Assembly (NCBI GenBank): GCA_907163375.1
Contig: CAJQUW010010479.1
Span: 1-64,000, forward strand
Length of the DNA stretch: 64,000 nucleotides
Direction: 5' to 3'
From: Prostheceraeus crozeri
Lineage: Eukaryota > Platyhelminthes > Polycladida > Euryleptidae
Notes under the pieces: generated by a model
Database searches by the model: none
Told to the model about the DNA's origin: nothing
What the model saw: the letters and a program-made list of their open reading frames with translations, nothing else
In this document: piece by piece, positions 9,550 to 19,400 of the stretch
Position numbering within the stretch: the stretch's first letter is position 1
Layout of the letters: each line of letters starts with the position of its first letter
Position numbers and translations under genes: made by a program

Positions 9550-11704
9550 CAGCGTTTCCAAAAGTGAGCGCGCAGCTGCGCGGTTTTGCCGATTTCTGCG
9601 CGGAAGCGCGGAAAATTGAGAAGCTGCGCGGAATTTTGATGTCACGATCTTTTCTCAGTTTTCAGTATGTTTTGAATCTTAGTGTGGTGTTTTTCACAGA
9701 AATCATTTCAAATTAGACATTGTTCACCTAATGTACAGCCTCTGTAGTACATTTGATAGAGCACATTTTTTGTTAGATAAAATAAAAGAAATGTACAAAT
9801 TTTCGTGGACTTATCAGGTCCGCTTCATCAGGTTGCAGTGGTAAAACTGAAGTCAAACCAAAAGAGAGAACGATATACGTGCGTATATTAAGTAAATACA
9901 TTTCCCATCGGTTCATCGCACTTTACGGAAATTCCTAGATTCCGCCGTTTCTCCCCTTTATATGAATTTTGTGCTGTTCGCCCTGAAAACGTTGAAAGAC
10001 TTCGAGATCTTCTTTTAAACGTCAGCTCCTGTGATACATTTGATCTACGATCGTATGATATCGATCATTTCGGACGTCTGTTGTTCCTTTATTCGACAAG
10101 AATATGTTGACAAGGTGATGAATGAAGATGAATTCTATAACGTTCCAAATGTTGAACAATTATCGGATGATAATGTGCTGATTGGCGGGAAAGCTAGAGA
10201 AGCTCTTCGTAACGACCATCTTACGGCAGCACAACGTGCATTATTTTTTCAACGAGTTCGTCTGTTCTGTGGCCAGCTCCTTCGATCTTTGATCCATTAC
10301 TTGCCTATTGGTAAACGTCTTCTGAGGACTTGCAAATTCTTGGATCCGAAGCAGAGGGAAAATGTTGCGGAAGATCTCATTCACGTCAAATCCCAATTGA
10401 ATTTCGATTGCGACGCCGACGCACTTCTTCTTGAATGGCGCAAGTTTCGTAGCGATGCGCAAATTGACACAGAGGAAGTCGACCTGCCCAAATTTTGGAA
10501 ACAGATAGCCTCAAAGGATGCCTACCATAGTTTGAGTGCACTGGCCAAAAGTTGCATTATTCTACCTCATGGCAACGCTGACACTGAAAGATTGTTTAGC
10601 TCGATGAAGCGCATTTTGACCACAGACCGCAACAGATTGCAGGATCCCGACTTTAACGGTATTCTGACAGTGAAATTATTTCTGCGAAATCGCGGATACA
10701 GGAGTGCAACGTTCCCAATTGGACGCAAGTTGCTCGATCGTTGCTATGAGGCATCGAATTCCTACATGGAGTATCTGAAGCAAAGGGAAAAGGAGCGCAT
10801 TGAATCAGAAAAAAAAGAAAGAGGAAGATCTGAAAGCCAGGGAGAAAGAGATGGAAAGAGAAAGAGTCAGGCAAGAAAAGGAATCCGCAGAGAAACTCGC
10901 CGAGGGTAAACGGAAAACGGCCATGGAATACATGGAGGCAGCCAAGAGGCTTATGCTAGAAGCACAATCGATAACAGATGCATCGAAAAAAGATGAGTCC
11001 AAAAGAAAGTTGAAGAGAACTTTGCCTTCGACCGAACCACTGATGGATACGAGGCGTCATAGACAATGATAAGACACCTGGTGCTGACTATTTTCTCGTC
11101 ATCAAGTTGTTTTTCAAGTTGTTACAAATTCAATAGATGAATGCAATCTTTCTTAAAAAAGATTTATTTTTCTGTCAATATGTACATCTACATTCAGATA
11201 AGCTATATGTCCATCACACTCAGTTACCGTGAAATGTAGTAAAACGTGGACCATGAGGCCACTTTTGAATTTTTTTGCAATAATTATCATGAAGACCTTT
11301 TGTTGTAGTCACATTCCCATGCCACTTGACTCGAGAGATATTGATACCGGAATAGTTTCTTGTTCATTTTGTTTTGTGAAGTCTTTGATTATTACTGAAA
11401 ATACAGTACCTACTACACTACGCTTTGTTTATAGTTACCTACTAGTACTACTAGTTACAATATGTTGACCCTATTGATAGAAATAGTTATAGTGACCCAA
11501 TCAGGTTCCATCGAAAGTCTACTTAAGATTGAAAGTAAAAGTTGCACATCACTATGTAGGATTCATTTTTGAATATGCAAGAAAATGAAATCCAGAAAAT
11601 CACAAATATGGTCTTAAAACTGCAATGTAAAGAGGGTTAGGGTCCATCTGCGCGGATTTACTTGGCCTGCGCGGATTCTCAGAGATTTCACTTTTGAAAC
11701 GCTG
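9550..11704 (+). mobile_element. hAT-superfamily element with CAGCGTTTC ends (element C)
   Basis: The left end CAGCGTTTCCAAAAGTGA (9550-9567) and the complement of the right end CAGCGTTTCAAAAGTGA (11688-11704) differ by one indel. Both subterminal zones carry CTGCGCGG arrays (9571-9635 and 11648-11680). Inside lies the C-terminal half of a hAT transposase. The flanks (ATCATA and TACATT) do not form a clear duplication, so the site has decayed or rearranged. The 2155-bp length, without the N-terminal BED/RNase-H half, indicates a deletion derivative. Confidence 0.8.
10031..11069 (+). pseudogene. hAT transposase remnant: dimerisation domain plus charged tail
   Basis: The first frame (10031-10909) ends its folded part with the hAT C-terminal dimerisation block. 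FWKQIASKDAYHSLSALAK and SCIILPHGNADTERLFSSM are followed by TTDRNRLQDPDFNGILTVKL. The ILPHGNADTERLFS segment corresponds to the family's conserved PxSSAxxERxFS motif. The upstream half-domain (LPIGKRLLRTCKFLDP) matches the copy at 19438-20064. After an A-run near 10810 the reading frame shifts by +1. A Lys/Glu-rich coiled-coil tail continues to 11069. The N-terminal zinc finger and first catalytic residues are absent. It is not expected to be active. Confidence 0.8.
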
Positions 11705-12435
11705 TACATTGCAGGTACACACCTAATTAGTAATGCTGTCTGTAGGTACATGTCTGTCGAGGGTACTCATACATGTGTATTTTCAGTTCGTAAATTTGAC
11801 TCAATTATAAATCGGATAAACGTCCCCCCCCCGAATGGCATCATCGTAGTCACGCCCCTGCCTAGGAGGCTATTGCAGTATTGTTTTATGATCTTATAAA
11901 TGAAAGTGAGTATGCCATGATTTGAAGTGATCTTAATTTTTGATCTAAGACATGCCTTTTCTAAGTACATTCATATGCCAATGTTGCCACTCCGGAGATA
12001 TAGTACCTCCGGAGATATTGTGAAATTTTCGGAGATTAAGTGATACTTCTCGGAGATTTTTTTTAGAATATGATAAATTCGTACAGACAGATCGAACACA
12101 ATCGATAAATTCCTTAACAGTCATGACCATGTTATTGATATCTTGCCAATATATTTGGTCAAGGTTATCAATGACTTCAAGAACGTTATCGATGGGGATA
12201 CATTCTGACCACATCCAACGAGATAAAAACAAAATTATCACCACAAGAAATGCTGCATAGGTAAGTGATCAAATCAGAAGTGCTGTTCAAATGACCCGTT
12301 ACAAGCTTTTACCATTGCATTTGAAATTTGACTACTAATCCAATCAGCCATTGCCAATGTATCCTGTCACTGGTTTTCTCAAATTTTCAAACTTTAACCT
12401 TGTAACGGAATTTGAGAGACTAAAAAGGGGAGGGA
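11705..12435. other. Gene-free stretch with two orphan transposon ends
   Basis: GTAGTCACGCCCCTG ending at 11860, preceded by a run of C, looks like the right terminus of a CAGGGGCGTGAC-type element. A cluster of CTCCGGAGATA words at 11985-12060 resembles subterminal repeats of another. No partner ends are visible for either. No gene was recognised. Confidence 0.35.
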
Positions 12436-12439
12436 ACGC

Positions 12440-13076
12440 TTCGACATGGGCGTGGATTATCAAACCGTCATACAGTTTCTTTCATGGACCGGCCTACCTC
12501 CCCTGACGCACAAGGAACGGAGAGCATGCATCGACTCACGGTGCTTCTTAGGCTACTTGAATCCAAGGTGGATCACCTAGACGATGAAGCAGATACCACC
12601 GGTATGGCAATCATCATTAATCGATACCAAAAAAATTGCTAGAAAGAGCGGAAGAACAGGTTATCTCAGCTCGTATGTAGCACGAATAAAGAGGCCTAGT
12701 ATCGGCCCTGACAGCACCCTCGTGGGATGAAGCTCTACGACTGGTAGCGCAACGTTTCAAGACAGTGTTGGTGGGGGGAAGCCCTTGGTTGGACGTTTGT
12801 CGGTTACTTTCAGAAGATCGAAGCCGCAAATGCCTTGGGCTTGCCCTGTGCACTGCCGGAGATTTCATTCTACGCAGCTGATAATTCGCATGCGCTCGAA
12901 CGGTGCGCTTGTGCTCATGGAGACGAGAGAGGAACTCGGCCTAGAAGAGGTGGATCCCGAGAAAATAAGCCATATCAGCCATGAAGTCCCCCGCGAAGAG
13001 GGCCAGTCAAGTTTAGTATCCTCAGAGCTAGAGACCAGACGTCGGTTAGGGATGCTCATGCGTTGATCTTTATCGG
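12440..13076 (+). pseudogene. Degraded protein-coding-like segment, family not recognised
   Basis: This segment is richer in GC and CpG than its surroundings. It reads as protein in alternating + frames: LLRLLESKVDHLDDEADTTG, then LLERAEEQVI, then SALTAPSWDEALRLVAQRFK and GGSPWLDVCRLLSEDRSRKC. A second frame (12785-13066) is open through an Arg/Glu-rich stretch. Frame changes occur around 12640 and near 12860, and stops interrupt between pieces. Composition and helical periodicity suggest an old coding sequence, perhaps of a mobile element. I cannot assign a family, and it could be chance GC-rich DNA. Confidence 0.35.
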
Positions 13077-13448
13077 AATCATCGGCAAATTTTACATCGT
13101 GTAATCGGGGATAGTGGCGAATGTTTTCCGGAAATTTTTACACTTCATTGTCCAGAATGTGCTGTGCTGTGGTGTACGCATGCATGCAGTGGCTTAAATG
13201 CATTCTACAAGATTTGTGGCTCTGTTTTAGGGGCATTTCATGTCGGAGATATTTTTTCTATTTTCGAGAGTGACAACATTGATATGCAGTTATTTGTCAT
13301 CGCAAGACTTCATATCAATGAGGCGAATAACAGGAGTGATAGCGAAGATACAGGAAAATGAACAATCGTATGAATGGACATGACGTTATAGAATTGAAAG
13401 CAGTGATTTTCATTCCATATGATTGTAATAAATGTCATCATCATCCCT
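13077..13448. other. Gene-free stretch before the Harbinger element
   Basis: A GGCGAATGTTTTCCGG segment near 13118 resembles the ends of the nested element at 7135-7889 and may be a scrap of the same family. Nothing else was recognised. Confidence 0.3.
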
Positions 13449-14196
13449 TTAAGGTGCGTTTACACATGAAACTTTATTGCTGACACTTTATTGCTGCCAT
13501 CTAAATTGCACGTGTAAGCGCTTCTGACACTCGTCTGACACTAGATTGCTGACATTTTTAAAAGTTGCTGTAACCGAGTGTCAGTGAAAATATTGCACGT
13601 GTAAACGACTCCTGACACTTTCTGAAAAGTGGCTGCCACAAGTGTCACTGCAGTTAAACGAGGCGCAACTATTAGCTGACACTTTTACCGACACTCACAC
13701 GTGACACGACCGTGATCGGAACACAGAAACCTGACTTCTTCGAGGCTGGATTTGTTCTTGCTTTTTTCATTATCGCCTGTGATTAAATTACTAATGATGT
13801 GCTAATATGCACAGTTCATACATACCGTACATATTTTCTGCTTTTGCTGCTGCGCACTATTGTGCATACAGTTAACATCAATTTCAGCTTTATTTTGCTA
13901 GGACAGAATTGATTTTCCTGACTGTCATTATGCAAGAAGCTCCACCTGCTTGCGGAAGTATTAAGCATTGTCTGACCTGAAATTCTTCACCACAGACATG
14001 CGTGGGAATTTAATCGTCGACTTTGCAGTCGTGTATCGGTGCTAGGCCGCTTGACAACAAGCATCAGCAGGTGGGACTCATCTTTCTCGAGTAAAATGAA
14101 TCACTGATTGATTGGTTGTTATGTTGACATCGACTTCGGCAGATTTATACAACATTCAGCAAAACATCTTGTGAAACGATAATCGCTGGTTCAACG

Positions 14197-14592
14197 ATGA
14201 ATGAGAATGAAATGACACAAACAAAGTGTGAGTGGACAAGAGCACTAACCGATGAACTGATCGGTGAATACGAACTGTATCCGTGTTTGTGGAACGTCCA
14301 CAATCATGAATATCGCGACAGAATAAGGAAGGTCGAAGCATGGAAGAAGATTGCCGGAAAATTTAAAATGGAAGTCAAAGAGGTTCAGCGAAAAATGCAC
14401 AACCTCAGGACTCAATTCCACACTGAGAGTGGTGCCGGCGGCAAATTCATTACGAAATGGCCGTTTTACGCCAGTAGAAAATCTACAATTAGACTGTTAC
14501 ATCAACTCAATACAGGCTATTTCTTATTTCAGTTCTGTTTCTATGTCATTTTATCGTTGCACATAGGGCCTATAGCAACTAAAGAAACATAA
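14197..14592 (+). CDS. MADF (Myb/SANT-like) protein of the Harbinger element, C-terminally altered
   Basis: Residues about 12-100 form a MADF DNA-binding domain. LTDELIGEYELYPCLWNVHN is the conserved start. EAWKKIAGKFKMEVKEVQRK holds the central Trp and helix. MHNLRTQF is the third helix, followed by KWPFY. In Harbinger elements this second protein binds the ends and carries the transposase to the nucleus. After KWPFYA the sequence leaves the family pattern and stops at 131 residues, so the usual C-terminal region is lost. An intact ATG start fits the domain spacing. It lies opposite the transposase remnant within the same element. Confidence 0.7.
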   Translation: MNENEMTQTKCEWTRALTDELIGEYELYPCLWNVHNHEYRDRIRKVEAWKKIAGKFKMEVKEVQRKMHNLRTQFHTESGAGGKFITKWPFYASRKSTIRLLHQLNTGYFLFQFCFYVILSLHIGPIATKET

Positions 14593-14800
14593 ATGAATAA
14601 TAATAGTTTTCAAAGAATCATAATTGGGTTCTCCATATTTTCGAAGTACTGTGTATAGATGATGCTGAGAGACAATTGTTAAAGAAAATCAATAGAAAAC
14701 AAATTAGATAGTACAGCTGTTTTCATTGTGCGAGTAATGAAGTATGAAATGAATAGCTTTCTTGTCAAAGTTTAAATTCATGTCAGATAAATTTATACTG

Positions 14801-15252
14801 CTACGAAACTTCACCATCGGGTGTCATGAAGAAATCTCGAAATTCCTCTCGTGTTGTTTTTGCAGAATCCGCAATATTGTTGCTGCAGCTTCTTTCAATT
14901 GGCAGCATGTTTGCTTCAGGCATTCCCATCATGCGCCAATAATCGTCTTTAATTGAACCATTTTCAAAGTTCTCTGTGTCGAATGAATCTTTTGGAGCAT
15001 ACCTCTTCAATGCGAATGTAAAACCCTATAGCGAATGTAAGACCCATACCTCTTCGCCGATTCTTTCTTCGTCATAAGATAGTTGTGCAGTACACAAGAA
15101 GCCAGTACAATCATATTCAACCATATTCGCCGTTCACGCTTTGTTTTCTTCGTCAAGATGTATGCAGTAAACTGCTGCCGCTGTTCGCTTTCTCGATGAC
15201 ATCGTGAAGAATAGGTGTCGACTAAAAGTGTCAAGTGTAAACGCTCCTGCAA
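14801..15252 (-). pseudogene. Harbinger DDE transposase remnant (C-terminal part)
   Basis: The frame ending at 15007 contains IVLASCVLHNYLMTKKES, matching the (I/V)xACxxLHNxL helix after the last catalytic residue. The next frame (14801-15010) reads RYAPKDSFDTENFENGSI and REEFRDFFMTPDGEVS, a typical Harbinger C-terminus in which the protein ends shortly after the (R)xxFxxYF block. The catalytic DDE core upstream is missing and a frameshift separates the two parts. It is orientated against the MADF gene. Confidence 0.75.
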
Positions 15253-15405
15253 TCTCCAGCAATTTTCTGACTCATCATAGATCGATAAAGTGTCAGTAGC
15301 AATTTTTCCTCGAGTGTCAGCAACTTTTTAGTGTCAAGTGTAAACGGCCTCTGCCATCTGATTGCAGGTGGCAGCAATAAAGTGTCACGTGTAAACGCGC
15401 CTTTA

Positions 15406-15637
15406 GAAAACTGACAAAAAATGTCGTGCAATTTAGGGTCTTATTATAGTTGCTTCCTGACGGGGTGAGACGAGTAAAGGAGCGAACCTCGCAACATTGC
15501 ACTGTGTAAGTTGTTTATGAAAGCATGTGAATTTTTTATTGTTAATGGCAGCAATTCGAGAAATGCTATCCATCTGCATATTATAGAGCTTCATTTTCAT
15601 TGAGTCTGCATTTCTTTACATTTTCAGATTGTTTTAC
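15406..15637 (+). promoter_or_regulatory. 5' flank or 5' UTR of FBH1 with a possible splice acceptor
   Basis: Only 232 bases separate the Harbinger target duplication from the FBH1 ATG. CATTTTCAG ending at 15627 is a good acceptor, so exon 1 may begin at 15628 with an upstream non-coding exon. No TATA box or other core promoter element is convincing. Confidence 0.3.
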
Positions 15638-16420
15638 ATGGATGATGATGAAGTACAAATAATTGATGTATGCATCTCGACCAAAAAGAGGAACAAAGCT
15701 ATTAAAGGAGCGTTGAATCGACGCCAATCAACCATTGATGGCAATTTGGCCAATTTCATAGCTCAAACATCGAAGGGTTTCGTTGTATCGCCTAAAAAAA
15801 GAAATAAGAGAAAAAACTTATCAGATAATAGCATGAACTTGGCGAATTGTTTCGAGTCAATGGCGAAGAAGCCTAAAATAGAATTCTCCTCAACTTTCGC
15901 TCCAGAAGGTAGTCTGCCAAAGTCGCCCGTAGAATCCAAAGAAGCTGCGAATATTGAAATCCACACCAGTGACGATGACTTCCAAGACACTTCATTCAAA
16001 AATTCGTCAGGCACATCATCTGCGGGAAAGGACGATGAAAATAGGAAGAAATTAAAACTGAAACAGAGATCTACCAGAGGAAGATGGAAATCAAGAAATA
16101 AGTCTCGATGTCGAGAGAATGAATCCAAACCAACAGTCGACAATTGTAAAGGCACATCACCATCACTGGAGGATAAACTTGAAATGGAAAACGACAGTAT
16201 TGATGTTATTTTGTTGGAGGTTGAACGCTCTGTATTGAAGCCTCAAAAGTCTAAATCTCTCTCAATGTCAGTCGAAAAAGAAACCGTGACACATTTCAAT
16301 TATTTCAATCGCCTTCCTTTAGAATTGCAGCAAAACATATTCGTTATGTTACCTGATGAGGATCTGCAAAATTGCATCTCTGTTTGTAAATGGTGGAACT
16401 CAGTCATAAAAGATCATACG
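15638..16420 (+). CDS. FBH1: FBH1 exon 1: disordered N-terminus and F-box
   Basis: ATG at 15638 begins [15 protein letters not shown] nine bases earlier is in frame but has no support as a start. Residues 1-220 are low-complexity, Lys/Ser/Glu-rich and contain basic clusters ([29 protein letters not shown]) that could be nuclear localisation signals. The F-box [20 protein letters not shown] continues to [16 protein letters not shown]. The exon ends in phase 0 at CATACG|GTAAGC. Family F-boxes bind SKP1. The length of the linker varies widely among FBH1 proteins, so this N-terminus is not alignable in detail. Confidence 0.85.
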
Positions 16421-19400
16421 GTAAGCCTTGATGCTTCATAATTTTTCCAAGTTTATCTAACACTCGCTCGGTTCAACCGATAACCTTTACATTTCATCAA
16501 CTGCAGAAATTCAATAATTTGTCGTTAGTCTCTACCCAATACTTTCCCCAATCAACTGCAGAAATTCAATTTTCCGGTTTGTACCGGAATCACAGTTGCC
16601 GCCCAGAGTTGGTTGCTAAATCAAATTTTCATATTTTGGTCGCGCGCCCATTAGAATAGAGTAGCTAGAGGAATAGAGATGGCTTTAAGCTGCTATTTTC
16701 AAGCGTTCCACTAGACCAATATTTCGGTTTCACAGCCAGCATCTTGGTGAAACAGTATTACAAAGAAAGTAATTTATTTTCATGAATTGTCGTCAATTGT
16801 TATTGAGAATATTTTTCAAATCGGAGCTGTCTCAACAACCCTGCAACTGGTAGTTGGGGATTTTTATCCACACGTTCAAGATTTTGATAGTGTTAAAAAA
16901 ATAATTAGCACACCGATATCACGTGAATTTTCTCGGGTTCGTATTAAGCAACAGCTGCTACACTTTATACCTCATCCGATCGAGGGGATAATTTTGCACC
17001 TCTCTTTTACTCCTTCACAAATGATCTCATTTTGATTAACCACAATGTCCTATGTATCAAGTGGTATTGATTAATTATCAAAAAATTGACTATTTTATTA
17101 ATTGCTGCTATTAAGAAGTTATCTTACTTAAGCCAACTTTAAGCAGTTATTGGAATGCAGGAATTAGTCATAGTATCATTTGACAAATAACCGCAAAGAT
17201 TCCAATACTATGTCATTGTAACTGTTCATCATCTAGCTTGCCTGAACGTAAGAAAATATAGATGAAGACTTCATATATACTAAATAGGCATAGAAACGCA
17301 ATTCAAATTGAAATGACTCCGGGTGTGGCAGCATATTTAATAAAGTTATTGTGCTGATGCCGAGGGATGTGAACTAGGCCTGCTGATAGCTCCTGTTATT
17401 CACACAGGTGAAATGACTATTATGATGTGTTTTAAGAGGATACACAGCTCGATTTGAAACAACTACACCTACAAAGTTTAAGAAAATTAGTGTTGACGGC
17501 TTGAAATAGAAATTATGTCTTTTGAGCAGGCGTTGAGACTCATCTAATATTAGTAACTTTTTAACGGGTTAGTGCATGCGTGGCGATCGATTGCTATCAG
17601 TGTGACATTATATCAAAATGCAAAAGAGTCCTCAGAAATTGTCAGATCATTAGAAGTATCAGCTGGTGACATGATGAGACAGTCATAGTGATGAATGCTT
17701 TTTAATTATCACGATTTTCCAGTTTCTGAGTTTCTGAAGCTTTGTAGCGATTGATAAATGTCGTGGGTTTCAATAGAATTAGAAAACTTTGAAGAAGATC
17801 GTCAAGCATTTTCTCCTCAGGAAGTTGAATTGATTCAGTCATCCTTCGTTACAGTTCATGAAATGGAAGAAATGTTATCATCGATTGTCTCATCATCTTG
17901 AGAGTCAGGGACGTCGAAACTCCGGCAGAAAGGATATGGCTATTCAATTATTACGCAATACCTTGAAGTTTACCGAAAAAGCGGATGATTTTATAGTGAG
18001 ACCTGATTGTCAGCTTGCTATGGCTTATCTGATGCCGCAAGTTTTTTCGTGAGTAAAATTCCGATAATCGAGTATCATGTGACTAATGATCTCTTCGTAA
18101 GCGTACTAATCGTCTTTTTGTTTGTTGGTACGCATCTTCTATGGACTACAGTCGAAATGTGAACATCAAAGGCGTTATAATGCTGTCAACAAGTTCACTC
18201 ATACCGGTTTCTAATATTTCTGTTCCTTCGATGGAATGACAACATGGAATTCGAGAAAAATGATGATAGAAAGCTTTGACGGCTAACTGAAGCTTTCTTA
18301 GAATTGTAGTACTATTGTGGATTTGCCAACAACGAAATAATCAAATCACTCAGCATTAGACATGAAAATTAAGCTTTGTTATCCAAATCTCAACAAAGGA
18401 ACTAATGCACTATGTTATCATACATGTTATCTTTAATGAGTCTTGCCTCAGAATGTAGCAGAAAAAGGAGGCGATGGTGCTCTGTGTGAATTTTTCCTGA
18501 CAGTGAATAAATTCATGTAGTAGTCCTGCGCCTGAGCAAAGTTTTGTACATGGATTGTAGATGCGTTAGTTGATAAAGAAAAAAGAATCTCCAAGCAATC
18601 TAATGTATTGAAATACAGTGCACGTATCTTCTACCTACCAACAGCCTAAAAATCATGCGAACAAACTCTTTTTTAGTTTGATCTGACTTCGTCTGTTGAC
18701 GTATTCTGAGCTGATAGTACTTGCATGGTCAACAAATTCATTTCGTGAGAAGTCGTGAATGGCGATAGTGGTAAGATCCTAGGTTACATTCCTCACATTA
18801 TCATACACTTCACTCGAAAAGGTGTAGTAGAGTAGGAATCGTGGGATTTGAAATGACAAGAGAGAGAGAGAGAGAGAGAGAACACCCGAGTGATAACAAT
18901 GCGTCGAACAGACGAGGTCATATCAGTTACTGACTTCGTTACACTTCAAGTTATCGACTCTGAATCAAAAAGCACTTGTCTGATTTGCATTAACTTCGGG
19001 TGTGAAGTTATTCATATTTACGGATTTCAGACATGTTTGAAGATGTGAGAGGGAGGATAACCCATAAGTAATACAGTGTTCGCACTGGGGCGCGAATTCG
19101 CGCCCGGGCGCGAATGCGCGAAAAATGAAGGCGGGCGCGAAAATTCCGAAAATATTTTCGCGCCCCAATATTGTCCCATATATTTTCGCTCCCCAAAAAA
19201 TATTTGACTATAATATATCACTGGGAACTGTTAGATGTGTCTACGACTATGTATCAGATTGATGACAGTAATAGAATTGAATATTTTCCTTCTTATTCCA
19301 GAAAATGCCTTCCTGACATAACACTGACAAATAGGAATAGTGTGTAAACCTACTACGACATACCGTAATCATAACTGCGTATTCTACATTTTATTAAGGG

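Larger units (their letters stand above)
13452..15402. mobile_element. PIF/Harbinger element with TTA target duplications
   Basis: The termini AGGTGCGTTTACACATG (13452-) and, in complement, AGGCGCGTTTACACGTG (ending 15402) are inverted repeats. Each is flanked by TTA (13449-13451 and 15403-15405), the classic Harbinger target. The similarity extends inward through ACTTTATTGCTGCCA and many repeats of CTGACACT(TT) or its complement. Two coding remnants face each other: a MADF protein on + and the DDE transposase on -. This is the usual two-gene plan of the superfamily. Both genes are truncated, so the 1951-bp copy is defective. Its right end lies 235 bp upstream of the FBH1 start codon. Confidence 0.9.

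Noticed and set aside
9544..11710. A 6-bp duplication for element C
   Set aside because: Flanks ATCATA and TACATT agree at only three positions. I report the ends but not a duplication.
15629..15637. In-frame TTG upstream of the FBH1 ATG as start codon
   Set aside because: Eukaryotic initiation at TTG is rare, ATG follows nine bases later, and a good splice acceptor (TTTTCAG) lies immediately upstream.
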